Source of the DNA: Streptomyces sp. NBC_00620
GTDB lineage: Bacteria; Actinomycetota; Actinomycetes; Streptomycetales; Streptomycetaceae
Direction: 5' to 3'
Length of the DNA: 64,000 bases
Assembly: GCF_026341825.1 (NCBI RefSeq)
Contig: NZ_JAPENY010000003.1
Location: 248,001 to 312,000, forward strand
This document shows positions 51,890-60,243 of the stretch, one piece after another. A model generated the notes under the pieces. The model was not told the origin of the DNA. It saw only the letters and a program-made list of their open reading frames with translations, and made no database searches. A program made the position numbers and the translations under genes. Numbering within the stretch: position 1 is the first letter of the stretch; each line of letters begins with the position of its first letter.

Positions 51890-52870
51890 TCAGAGCTTTC
51901 CGGCACCCGCGCCGGACGTCACCGAGGCGACGACGGTCGAGGCGGGCTCGGCGGTGTAGCTGTAGGGCGGGGCTGTGAAGGTGCCCACCTGCGAGATCTC
52001 GGTGACGGCATCGCCGAGGTCGTTGCCGCGCAGGTTGGCGTAGCCGTCCACGTCGCTGCTGCGGTTCGTCGTCACCGCGATCTTCGTCGTGCGGAAGACG
52101 TTGTTCTCGACGAGCATCTGGGCGCCCATGCGTGAGTGCACGGCGGTGTCGGCGCCCTGGACGTAGTTGTCGTAGAAGTGGCCGGTGCCGAAGCGCAGGC
52201 TGGGGATGCGCGAGTAGACGTTGCTGAAGTGGTTGTGGTGGTACGTCACCCGCAGATGGCCGGTGTCCTCGGAGGCGTTGTTGTCGCTGTGCCCGACGAG
52301 TGAGCCCTTGAAGTGGTCCTTGAAGGTGTTCCAGGACACGGTGACTTGGTCCGAGCCGTGATTGATGTCCAGCAGACCGTCGTAGTAGTCCTTGTCGTGG
52401 TCCCGGTCCGCCGAGAAGGAGTTGTGGTCGATCCACACCTTCGTGGACTTCTGGACGGTGATCCCGTCGGCGGGCGCCAGGGGCTTGCTGATGTTCAGGT
52501 TGCGGACGACGACGTTGGTCTCCTCCTTGATGCGCAGTCCGCCGCCGGTGAACCCGGACGACGAACCGACGCCCAGGACGGTGGTGTTGGAGCCGATGTC
52601 GACCTGACCGCTCAGCGTGATCAGGCCGTTGACCCGGACCACCTTGGCCGTGTCGCCGGTGACGGACGTCTTGAAGGCGTCGAGCGTGGTGACGGTGACG
52701 GCGGTCGCGCTTCCGCCGCCGGTGGTTCCGGCGCCGAAACCGACCGGGGACGTCTCGGCGGCTCCTGCGGGCTGCGGCAGGACGAGAGCACCGGCGACGG
52801 CCAGGGCGGCCGTCGCGGCCACCGTCAGGGGCAGTCTGCGAGAACGCGGTCGTGGGGGGCGGGTACGCAT
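51890..52870 (-). CDS. Secreted pectate lyase, polysaccharide lyase family 1
   Basis: A 326-aa exported parallel-beta-helix enzyme. The signal peptide has an Arg-rich n-region (MRTRPPRPRSRRLPL) and ends near PAGAAE. PL1 motifs: VWIDHNSFSADRDHDKDYYD (calcium Asp residues), GLLDINHGSDQVTVSWN, LRVTYHHNHFSNVYSRIPSL with the catalytic Arg and the vWiDH signature. First gene of a two-lyase unit. The frame opens 34 codons earlier, but the ATG at 52870 with GAAGGGA upstream gives the proper signal peptide. Confidence 0.92.
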   Translation of the reverse strand: MRTRPPRPRSRRLPLTVAATAALAVAGALVLPQPAGAAETSPVGFGAGTTGGGSATAVTVTTLDAFKTSVTGDTAKVVRVNGLITLSGQVDIGSNTTVLGVGSSSGFTGGGLRIKEETNVVVRNLNISKPLAPADGITVQKSTKVWIDHNSFSADRDHDKDYYDGLLDINHGSDQVTVSWNTFKDHFKGSLVGHSDNNASEDTGHLRVTYHHNHFSNVYSRIPSLRFGTGHFYDNYVQGADTAVHSRMGAQMLVENNVFRTTKIAVTTNRSSDVDGYANLRGNDLGDAVTEISQVGTFTAPPYSYTAEPASTVVASVTSGAGAGKL

Positions 52871-52928
52871 GCGGGTGTGTCCCTTCGAGAGTGCTCGCGG
52901 GTCATGTACGTGCACGATGTTCGCCATG

Positions 52929-53088
52929 TTGAATCGCGTGCGGCACACGGCGACATCCGTACGAGGATTCAAAAGGGCCCGGGAGGCTCACTTGCCCAGG
53001 TTGTGCGGCTCGGAGATCTGATGTCTCGTATACGAGATGTCACACGCGGGTCATGTCGCTGAACGGGAAACGTAGGGGGTAAGCGCTT
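52929..53088 (-). promoter_or_regulatory. Control region of the pectate lyase operon
   Basis: Three symmetric elements lie upstream of the PL1 gene: TTGAATC/GATTCAA arms (52929-52935, 52966-52972), a perfect 14-bp palindrome TCTCGTATACGAGA (53024-53037, GntR/IclR-like wording) and AAGCGCTT (53081-53088, the core of LacI-family operators). The regulators are not encoded nearby. Confidence 0.5.
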
Positions 53089-53142
53089 TCTAGTCAACGC
53101 TTCAGGCAGAACACATCCAGCCAACTCCCCTGCCGGGAAAGG

Positions 53143-54693
53143 TCAGGTCCAGGGTGCGGCGACGACGAACGAGCTGCTGGCGCGGTACGCGGCGGTCTCC
53201 TCGTCGGGGTCGAGCCAGAGCTCGAGGTTGTCGCGGTGGCGGAGGTAGCGGCCGGGGTAGTTGTACGACTCCAGGGCGAGCGACCCGTCGGCCGAGCCGG
53301 AACGGGGGCAGAAGGTCGCGTCCTTCTGGAAGATCGCGGACCCGTCGTTGGCGTCCAGCCGGATACGGAAGGAGTAGTGCCGCAGGTATCTGCCCGTGGT
53401 GTCCATGAGCGAGTAGCAGTCGGAGTCGGCGAGCCCGGCGACGAAGGTGAACGTGGCGTCCTGCCGGGTGAGCGCGGAGCTCGCGGAGCCGACCTGTTCG
53501 AGAACGCCGAGGTCGCCGGACTGGCTCACATAACGGCCGGGGGCGTCGACGGACCGCAGGGCGTGGGGGCCCGAGAGCCGCGTCGCGGCGGTCCGTGACG
53601 GGGTTGGAGTGGGAGTGGGCGACGGCGTCGCGGACACCGACGGTGTCGGTGTGGCGGGCGAGGCGGCAGGCGGTGCCGGGGCCACGGCCGCGGGCTCTCG
53701 CCCGGGTGTCTCGGAGTGCGTGGCGGCGTACCAGGCGACTCCCCCGCCCGCGAGCACCACCGCTCCCGCGGTCACCGCCGCCACCGGCTTGGCCGCCAAC
53801 CGGCCGAGCAGCCGGGCCACTTGCCCCGCTCCGCCCGGCCCCTGCGCGGCGCCACTCGCCGCCGCCCCGGCCGCCGAGCCCGCGGGCAGCAGCTCGGTCA
53901 GCACCAGGCCTGCCAGGCCGATCGGCACCGGCACCAGCGCGAATCCACCCAGCAGCCCTTCGGCCGGTATCAGCTCGGAGGTGCTGAACAGACACTGCGG
54001 GCACTCACGGACGTGACGAGCCAGCCGCTTGCGCCACTGCGCGGACGGCCGGCCGTCCCACGAGGGCAGCAGGGCGGACAGCTCCGTACAGCGCGGCGAG
54101 GCGGCCAGGGCACGCACAACGGCGCGCGCGGACTCCAGCCGTTCCTTGACCCGCTGCACCCGCACCGCGGTGTGCTGCGGCGTGAGGTCGCAGGCCGCTG
54201 CCAGATCGGCGCGGCTCAGTTCACCGGCCGCCTCCATCCACCACAGCGACAGCACCTCGCGCTCCTCGTCCTCCAGCCAGCGCGTCGCCTCCGCAGCCTC
54301 ACGGCGCTGTCCCGAAAGGGCCAGCCGGAGGATCGCCAGATCGGCGAAGTCGGCCTGTGGATCCACCTCCTGGGCCAGGTCCTCGGGCGGGTTCGGCTGC
54401 GGACGGGACTGTCCGCCGCGCCACCGGTCACGGACCTGCCGTACGGCGATGGCGACAAGCCATGACCGGAACCGCTCGGGTTCCGCCAGGCCAGGCAGCC
54501 CGTCCAGCGCCCGCAGCATGGTCTCCTGGACCACGTCGTCGACATCGCTGTGGCCGTCAAGGGCCCGCCCGACGATGTTGTAGACCAACGGCAGCCAGCC
54601 CCGCACGAGCTGCTCCAGCGCCTGCGGGTCACCGGCCCGCGCCGCCACGACCACCGCGACGTCCGGCCGCTCCTGCACGTCCTGCGAGCGCAC
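53143..54693 (-). CDS. ECF-type sigma factor fused to zinc anti-sigma motif, membrane span and AbfB domain
   Basis: A 516-aa protein. Residues 1-190 are an ECF sigma factor: region 2 (LVRGWLPLVYNIVGRALDGH, VDDVVQETMLRALDGLPGL) and region 4 (LSRADLAAACDLTPQHTAVR). A zinc anti-sigma motif HVRECPQC (His227, Cys231, Cys234) follows, then hydrophobic helices (about 250-267 and 303-322), a Pro/Thr/Ser linker and a C-terminal alpha-L-arabinofuranosidase-B-like carbohydrate-binding domain (RSVDAPGRYVSQSGDLGVLE, YNYPGRYLRHRDNLELWLD). It looks like a membrane-tethered sigma factor with its own sensor. GTG 54693 is the likeliest start; others lie close. Neighbouring pectate lyases suggest a glycan signal. 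Confidence 0.87.
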   Translation of the reverse strand: MRSQDVQERPDVAVVVAARAGDPQALEQLVRGWLPLVYNIVGRALDGHSDVDDVVQETMLRALDGLPGLAEPERFRSWLVAIAVRQVRDRWRGGQSRPQPNPPEDLAQEVDPQADFADLAILRLALSGQRREAAEATRWLEDEEREVLSLWWMEAAGELSRADLAAACDLTPQHTAVRVQRVKERLESARAVVRALAASPRCTELSALLPSWDGRPSAQWRKRLARHVRECPQCLFSTSELIPAEGLLGGFALVPVPIGLAGLVLTELLPAGSAAGAAASGAAQGPGGAGQVARLLGRLAAKPVAAVTAGAVVLAGGGVAWYAATHSETPGREPAAVAPAPPAASPATPTPSVSATPSPTPTPTPSRTAATRLSGPHALRSVDAPGRYVSQSGDLGVLEQVGSASSALTRQDATFTFVAGLADSDCYSLMDTTGRYLRHYSFRIRLDANDGSAIFQKDATFCPRSGSADGSLALESYNYPGRYLRHRDNLELWLDPDEETAAYRASSSFVVAAPWT

Positions 54694-54941
54694 CCGCCCC
54701 ACCGCCCGATGTTGAAGTACGAACAGGTGGCAGTGTGCCAGGGGCGGTCCGGCGGGGGCGCGATCGGGGCCGGTGCCGCGGATCACGGGCACTGCCTTGA
54801 TGGCCGGCCTCGGGGAACGACCAACGCACGCTCCGTTTGTGAGCGTTGGGGCGATGGCCGGATGAGGCACTCAAGGATCTATAGCGTGTTCCTGCCACTA
54901 TTCATGTGTGTGCACCACGTGCACGAGGGGGGATTTTTCAC

Positions 54942-55631
54942 ATGAGGAGCAAGCGCATGCCCAGAGTGCTGGGCAGACTGGCCCTCGCGTTACTCGCGGG
55001 GGCCGTTCTCGTCCTGGCAGGGCCGGGCTCCGCCCAGGCCGAAACCAGTGTCGAGATCCCGGCGCCCACCGACGGGGGAATCTCGGCGACCGTCAGGTTC
55101 CACGGGGCTGTGGTGCCGCAGCCCTACAATCCCGACCCGAACGCGGCCTTCGGACCTCGCAAGTGCCAGCTCATTTACCACGACTACAACCCGACGCCCG
55201 GCTGTGGCGGCTTCAGTCTCGGCGTCACCCTCCACAACGTGCGCAGCCAGCCCGGCTATCTGGCCGGACTCCCCAGCACCGGGGGCTACTTCAGCGCGTC
55301 CGCGGACACCGCGCGCACCTTCGGTTGTCTGCGGCCCGACGGAACCTTCGACCACGGCACGAGTTTCGTCGTACGCACCGAACAGATGCCGTTGTCGGGG
55401 GTGTACTACGAGCCGGACAGCAATTGGCTGCTCGGCCAGTTGGCGCGCTACCCCGACCAGGACTACGGTCCGCCGTTCTTCGTCAACTTCCCGGCCGTGC
55501 AGGTGAATTGCCCCGAGGGCATGACCGCGACCCAGTACGGCCTCAAGGTCACCAACGTGAACATCTTCATCGATGACGCGAACGTCTTCGGTACGACGAC
55601 CTGGAGCACTCCGGGGCCGTTCTACGCGTAG
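54942..55631 (+). CDS. Secreted protein of unknown function
   Basis: A 229-aa exported protein with a clear signal peptide (MPRVLGRLALALLAGAVLVL to about AQAE, residue 34). The mature part has four Cys (GPRKCQLIYHDY, TPGCGGFSLGV, RTFGCLRPDGTF, VQVNCPEGM) likely in disulfides, and is rich in Gly, Pro and aromatic residues. I recognise no family. ATG follows GAGGGGGGA; an earlier frame start lacks this. It is divergent from the sigma/AbfB gene (248-bp gap), so it could be a target of that sigma factor. The AT-rich TAGCGT at about 54877 is a possible -10 box. Confidence 0.75.
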   Translation: MRSKRMPRVLGRLALALLAGAVLVLAGPGSAQAETSVEIPAPTDGGISATVRFHGAVVPQPYNPDPNAAFGPRKCQLIYHDYNPTPGCGGFSLGVTLHNVRSQPGYLAGLPSTGGYFSASADTARTFGCLRPDGTFDHGTSFVVRTEQMPLSGVYYEPDSNWLLGQLARYPDQDYGPPFFVNFPAVQVNCPEGMTATQYGLKVTNVNIFIDDANVFGTTTWSTPGPFYA

Positions 55632-55685
55632 ACGCGGTGCGTACGGGGGCCTGGTCCACGCCGGGCTCCCGTACGCGCGCGTGAG

Positions 55686-56072
55686 TCAGGGGGCCAGGGT
55701 GATACGGATGCCCACCGTCCCGGACACCCCGCGTCGCAGGCGGCTGCCGAAGAGGCTGAGACGGCCGAAGATGCCGTACTTGCGGGCGATCAGCTGACGG
55801 TAGTGGGCGGTTTCGCCCGCGTCGAGGATCTCAGCCGTGGCCGGGATCTGGTCGCCCGTCGGCCTGCCACGCACGTCGCACGGACCCACCAGGACATCGG
55901 CCCGGTTGCGGATCCGCTTCACTTTCCAGCTGTCCGCGGGCGTCCACGCGCCGAGCACCCCGCCGTCCCTCACCACCCACACGGGCGTCGCGACTCCCGT
56001 GCCGTTCTTGCGGTAGCTGGTGATGAGCAGGTACTTGCCCGAACCGAGCTTGTCCAGCGAGGCCTCGTCCAT
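55686..56072 (-). CDS. PPOX-class F420-dependent oxidoreductase
   Basis: A 128-aa flavin/F420-binding split-barrel protein: KYLLITSYRKNGTGVATPVW, VVRDGGVLGAWTPADSWKVK and RIRNRADVLVGPCDVRGRPT are the usual strands of the family. Such proteins reduce or bind F420 and act on diverse small molecules. ATG at 56072. It is 23 bp downstream of the acid phosphatase gene in the same direction and convergent with the secreted protein gene. Confidence 0.87.
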   Translation of the reverse strand: MDEASLDKLGSGKYLLITSYRKNGTGVATPVWVVRDGGVLGAWTPADSWKVKRIRNRADVLVGPCDVRGRPTGDQIPATAEILDAGETAHYRQLIARKYGIFGRLSLFGSRLRRGVSGTVGIRITLAP

Positions 56073-56095
56073 GGCGGAAGTGTAAGCAGTCGGGG

Positions 56096-56734
56096 TCAGG
56101 ACAGCTGACCGTCGTAGTCGGGCAGTTTGAAGGTGCGCTCGGCGTGGCCGCCGACGAGGTCGGTGTCGTTGTTGCCGACGTTGGCGATGATCGTGTAGCC
56201 CTGGGCCTCGATCTCCGCACGCTTGCCGGTCTTGTACGCGCTGACCTCGGCGAACAGGTCCGGCAGATCACGGACGTAGAGGCCGTCGACCGGGTAGCCC
56301 ACGGACGTCAGGTTCGACTTCGTCAGGCTGTAGATGATGCCCGGGCGCGCGGTGACGAAGAAGACGGCGACGCCGCGCGACTTCGCGTACTTGGCGAGCG
56401 CCAGGGAGGGCTTGACCGCCGGGGTGGGGAGCACGTACCAGGGGTGGAAGTCCGTCTCCAGCGTGGTGTTGTCGATGTCGAAGACGACGGCGAGCTTCTG
56501 CCCGCCGGCCTGCGCGGTGCGCTGCCCGACGTAGGGCGTGGCCTGGTCGATGACGGCCTGGACGTCCTTCTGCCAGGTGGCGTAGTCGACGTCGGCCTGC
56601 GCCGCCGTCACGCTCGCCACGGCCTGGACCGGTGCCGCGGCGGCGGTCCCCGCGGCGGTGACCGTCCCCCCGATCCCCAGCGCCACGACTGCCGACACCG
56701 CGCCTATCCGGCGCCCCACACCGCGTCCTGTCAT
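56096..56734 (-). CDS. Secreted HAD-family acid phosphatase (class B-like)
   Basis: A 212-aa exported HAD phosphatase. Signal peptide to about residue 34 (VVALGIGGTVTAAGTAAAAP). Catalytic DxDxT motif VVFDIDNTTLETD (Asp86, Asp88), then FFVTARPG (motif 2 Thr) and NVGNNDTDLVG (motif 4 Asp). Streptomyces members release phosphate from organic esters outside the cell. ATG follows AGGGGA. The next gene downstream is the PPOX oxidoreductase. Confidence 0.9.
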   Translation of the reverse strand: MTGRGVGRRIGAVSAVVALGIGGTVTAAGTAAAAPVQAVASVTAAQADVDYATWQKDVQAVIDQATPYVGQRTAQAGGQKLAVVFDIDNTTLETDFHPWYVLPTPAVKPSLALAKYAKSRGVAVFFVTARPGIIYSLTKSNLTSVGYPVDGLYVRDLPDLFAEVSAYKTGKRAEIEAQGYTIIANVGNNDTDLVGGHAERTFKLPDYDGQLS

Positions 56735-56965
56735 ATCCGTCCCCTTCTCGCATCGGAGCGGCGAGGGAGCCTCGCCCCTCGCCGCGTCTGTCATGGTCAC
56801 GCCCCATGATGTACGGGAGAGGAAGCAAAAGTTACTCCCCGGTAGACAAATTCGCGGCAACGATCTCCCTGCTCCGGTGCGGGGTGGCAGGCGCGCTCGT
56901 CCCGTGTGAGCCTGGGCTCGCGGTCGGCGGGCCGCGCTGTCGGCACAGGGAGAGAGGCTGCTGGG

Positions 56966-58312
56966 ATGGACGCACCGAACATAGTGATCGTCGGCGGCGG
57001 ATTCGCCGGGGTCGAGACCGCACGGGGGCTCGAGCGAGCGCTCGCCCCCGCCGACGCCCGGATCACCCTGGTCAGCCCGAACAACTACCAGCTCTACCTG
57101 CCGCTGCTCCCGCAGGTCGCCGCCGGTGTCATCACCCCTCAGTCGGTGGCACCCTCGCTGCGCCGGATCCTGCGCCGCACCGAGCTGGTGCCTGGCGGGG
57201 TGATCGGCGTGGATCCGGCGGCCAAGATCTGCGTCGTACGCAAGATCACCGGTGAGCTCGTCGACCTGTCGTACGACTACCTGGTGCTCACGCCGGGCAG
57301 CGTGACCCGCACCTTCGACATCCCCGGCCTCGCCGACGAGGCGCGCGGCATGAAAACACTGTCCCAGGCCGTGTATCTGCGTGACCACGTGATCGCCCAA
57401 CTCGACCTGGCGGCGGCCACCTCGGACGAGGAAGAGCGGGCGGCACGGCTGCAGTTCGTGGTGGTCGGCGGCGGCTACGCGGGCACGGAGACGGCGGCCT
57501 GTCTGCAGCGGCTCACCACCGCGGCGGCCAAGCAGTACCACCCGCGTCTCGACCCCGCCCTGATCAAGTGGCACCTGGTCGACGTCGCTCCCAAGCTGCT
57601 GCCGGAGCTCGGTGACAAGCTGGGCACGAGCGCCTTGCGCATGCTGAGCAGGCGTGGGGTGCAGATCTCCCTGGGAATGTCGGTCGTCTCCGTCACCGAG
57701 GACAAGGTCACCCTCACCGACGGCCGGGTGCTGCCCTCACGGACGCTGGTGTGGACGGCCGGTGTGGCGGCGAGCCCGCTGGTCGACTCGCTGGGCGCCG
57801 AGACGGTACGCGGCAGGCTCGTCGTCGAGGCCGATTTCCGGGTGCCGGGCCTGGACGGGGTGTTCGCCCTGGGGGACGCGGCCGCCGTGCCCGACCTGGT
57901 CAAGGGCGACGGCTCGTACTGCGCGCCGACCGCCCAGCACGCCGCCCGGCAGGGACGGCACGCCGCGAAGACCCTGACGGCGCTGCTGCGCGGGCTGCCC
58001 ACCACCCCGTACAAGCACAAGGACCTCGGTCTCGTCGTCGACCTGGGCGGCCACGACGCAGTGTCCAAGCCGCTCGGCATCGGCCTCAAGGGCGTGCCCG
58101 CGCAGGTCGTGGCCCGCGGCTATCACCTGTTCGCGCTGCGCACCGGCGCAGCCCGCTTCCGCACCGGCGCCAACTGGTTCCTCAACGCGGTCGCGGGCGA
58201 CGACTTCGTCCGCACCGGTTTCCTCGCCGGCCGCAAGGGAACGCTGCGGGACTTCGAGCACACCGACGCGTATCTGACCCCGGAAGAGGTGGCCGCCCGA
58301 ACTCGCGCCTGA
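56966..58312 (+). CDS. NAD(P)/FAD-dependent oxidoreductase, NDH-2 type
   Basis: A 448-aa flavoprotein: FAD loop IVIVGGGFAGVETARGLERA (residues 6-25), NAD loop FVVVGGGYAGTETAACLQRL (about 172), GVFALGDAAAVPD for FAD, and a membrane-associating C-terminus. It transfers electrons from NADH to quinone without pumping protons (type II NADH dehydrogenase family), or to a related acceptor. ATG at 56966 with GGGAGAG about 9 bases upstream. Followed by a Glu/Arg-rich tail. Single-gene unit. Confidence 0.9.
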   Translation: MDAPNIVIVGGGFAGVETARGLERALAPADARITLVSPNNYQLYLPLLPQVAAGVITPQSVAPSLRRILRRTELVPGGVIGVDPAAKICVVRKITGELVDLSYDYLVLTPGSVTRTFDIPGLADEARGMKTLSQAVYLRDHVIAQLDLAAATSDEEERAARLQFVVVGGGYAGTETAACLQRLTTAAAKQYHPRLDPALIKWHLVDVAPKLLPELGDKLGTSALRMLSRRGVQISLGMSVVSVTEDKVTLTDGRVLPSRTLVWTAGVAASPLVDSLGAETVRGRLVVEADFRVPGLDGVFALGDAAAVPDLVKGDGSYCAPTAQHAARQGRHAAKTLTALLRGLPTTPYKHKDLGLVVDLGGHDAVSKPLGIGLKGVPAQVVARGYHLFALRTGAARFRTGANWFLNAVAGDDFVRTGFLAGRKGTLRDFEHTDAYLTPEEVAARTRA

Positions 58313-58441
58313 CAGTGGGTTCTTGACGGGTCGGACGAGGCCGTGAACGCCTGGACGCGGGCGCACGTATGAAGGGAGGGCTCTCGACCGGAGCCCCCGG
58401 CGGTGGTAGACGCCGCGGTGTTCGGCTTCGGGAGCCCATGG

Positions 58442-59821
58442 ATGAGGCACGCACGACGACAGATCGTCCAACGGGGGGCGCGTATCGCGGCCGTCGGAGG
58501 GCTGCTCTGCGGAGGGCTGATGGTGACGCACGCGATGGCGAGCGAACCGTCCGCGACGTCGCGTGCCGGCGAGAGCTCGACCCAGGCCGCCGCTGACAGA
58601 GGGGCCCAGCTGGTCTCCACCCTGGGCACCTCGCGTACGGCCGGCAGCTGGATCGCCGCCGACGGACAACCGGTCGTCGCGGTGACCGACACGGGCGCGG
58701 CAGCCGAGGTGAAGCAGGCGGGCGCCCGCCCCAAGGTCGTCGACCACAGCATGCAGGACCTCAAGTCCGCGACGGAGACCCTGAGTTCGGCGCCCCGGGT
58801 GACCGGCACCGCCTGGGCCGTGGACTACAAGAACAACGAGGTGGTGGTGCGGGCCGACAGCACGGTCTCCGCCTCCGACTGGTCGCGCATGACGACGCTG
58901 GCCGAGGGCATCGGTGACTCCGTACGCATGGAGCGGACCGAGGGCACGTTCACGACGCGGCTGAACGGCGCCGATGCTCTTCTCTCGACGGGCGGACGCT
59001 GTTCGGCGGGCTTCAATGTGACCGCCCCGCAAGGCCAGTTCATCCTCACCGCCGGGCACTGCGGGCCGGCCGGCTCCGTGTGGTTCGCGGACGAGCAGGG
59101 CACACAGCAGGTGGGCCGGACGATCACCACGTCATTCCCCGGTGACGACTACTCCCTCGTGCAGTACGACACCGGGAAGGCGCCGGGGGACAACATCGTG
59201 GCCATCGGCGGCGGACAGGGCGTACGGATCACGGGCGTCGCCGATCCGACCGTCGGCCAGCGGGTCTTCCGCAGCGGCAGCACCAGCGGACTCCGCGACG
59301 GTCAGGTGACCGCGTTGAACGCGACGGTGAACTACCCGGAGGGCACCGTCTCCGGGCTCATCGAGACCACGGTGTGCGCCGAACCGGGCGACAGCGGTGG
59401 CCCGTTGTTCTCCGAAGGCATCGCACTGGGCGTGACCTCCGGCGGCAACGGTGACTGCACCTCGGGCGGCACGACGTTCTTCCAGCCGGTCACCACCGCC
59501 CTCGCCGAGCTCGGCGTCACCCTGGTGGGACAGCCTCAGGCCTCCAGCAGCCCCACGGGCCAGGCCTCCGCCGCGCCGTCCGCCGCGGCCTCGCAGGGCG
59601 CGGCAGTCGCGCCGGGCTCCGCCGCACCGGGTGCGGTCGAGTCGGTGGACATCCCTGGCACCGCCGGGACGCTCATCGCACGGCTCACGGATCCCAGGAA
59701 CGTGGGCCCGGGGCTCCTGGTCATCGCGGGCAGCATCATCGCGCTGGTGGCGACCCGCTATATCCGCACGGAGCAGGACCGCAACCGCTATCGGCGGCAG
59801 TACTCGCAGAGTTGGGGGTGA
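58442..59821 (+). CDS. Trypsin-like (S1, alpha-lytic type) serine protease with C-terminal membrane anchor
   Basis: A 459-aa protein. Signal peptide to about residue 35, a pro-region of about 140 residues, then the protease domain with the triad His206 (TAGHC), Asp236 (GDDYSLV) and Ser318 (CAEPGDSGGP). After the protease comes a Ser/Ala/Pro linker (about 368-405), a hydrophobic helix (GPGLLVIAGSIIALVATRYI) and a basic tail. Streptogrisins normally end at the protease or a binding module, so this form is tethered to the membrane. ATG 58442 has GGGAG 7 bases upstream. Confidence 0.9.
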   Translation: MRHARRQIVQRGARIAAVGGLLCGGLMVTHAMASEPSATSRAGESSTQAAADRGAQLVSTLGTSRTAGSWIAADGQPVVAVTDTGAAAEVKQAGARPKVVDHSMQDLKSATETLSSAPRVTGTAWAVDYKNNEVVVRADSTVSASDWSRMTTLAEGIGDSVRMERTEGTFTTRLNGADALLSTGGRCSAGFNVTAPQGQFILTAGHCGPAGSVWFADEQGTQQVGRTITTSFPGDDYSLVQYDTGKAPGDNIVAIGGGQGVRITGVADPTVGQRVFRSGSTSGLRDGQVTALNATVNYPEGTVSGLIETTVCAEPGDSGGPLFSEGIALGVTSGGNGDCTSGGTTFFQPVTTALAELGVTLVGQPQASSSPTGQASAAPSAAASQGAAVAPGSAAPGAVESVDIPGTAGTLIARLTDPRNVGPGLLVIAGSIIALVATRYIRTEQDRNRYRRQYSQSWG

Positions 59822-59870
59822 CCCGGCTCACAGCGGGCGGGTCGAAGGAAGAGGGGCCGAGGCCGGCTCG

Positions 59871-60059
59871 TCACGCAGCCCGGGTGGGCGAGTGAGGGGC
59901 GGCTTCCGCCCACTCCAGGACGAGCCGCTGGTACTCCCGCCGCTCGTCCATGCTCAGCGTCCCGCCGGTGCGGAACCAGAGGGCCCGGATCTCCTCGTTG
60001 ACCTCGGCGGCGGACCGCTCGGAGGCGGCTTCAGGAGTGGTGGACATGGTGTGAAGCAT
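59871..60059 (-). CDS. Small conserved Streptomyces-type protein
   Basis: A 58- to 62-aa acidic protein: NEEIRALWFRTGGTLSMDER, REYQRLVLEWAEA. I recall similar short proteins in other Streptomyces with the same WxRxGGxLSxxxRxEYxRLVxxWA pattern; function unknown. Two ATG codons (60059 with AAGGT upstream; 60047) are possible. It lies between the protease gene end and the L,D-transpeptidase end. I see no gene in 60060-60243. Confidence 0.6.
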   Translation of the reverse strand: MLHTMSTTPEAASERSAAEVNEEIRALWFRTGGTLSMDERREYQRLVLEWAEAAPHSPTRAA

Positions 60060-60243
60060 ACGGACCTTGACGTGAAGGCGATGTGAGTAAAGGTACGTCG
60101 GGAGACATTACGGACCGTGAAGCTCATCACTCGCGCCTGCGCGGAACTGCTGGGGAATGCACGGACGAACTCATCCGTCTTCTCCCCCAGCAGGTCGGCG
60201 ACTTGATCCGGCTCTAGCGAGGCGAGCGGTCGGCCGGGCCCGG

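Noticed and set aside
60060..60243. Possible short genes on either strand between the small protein and the L,D-transpeptidase
   Set aside because: Frames are short, lack ribosome sites or are Pro-rich shadows; nothing conserved is recognised.
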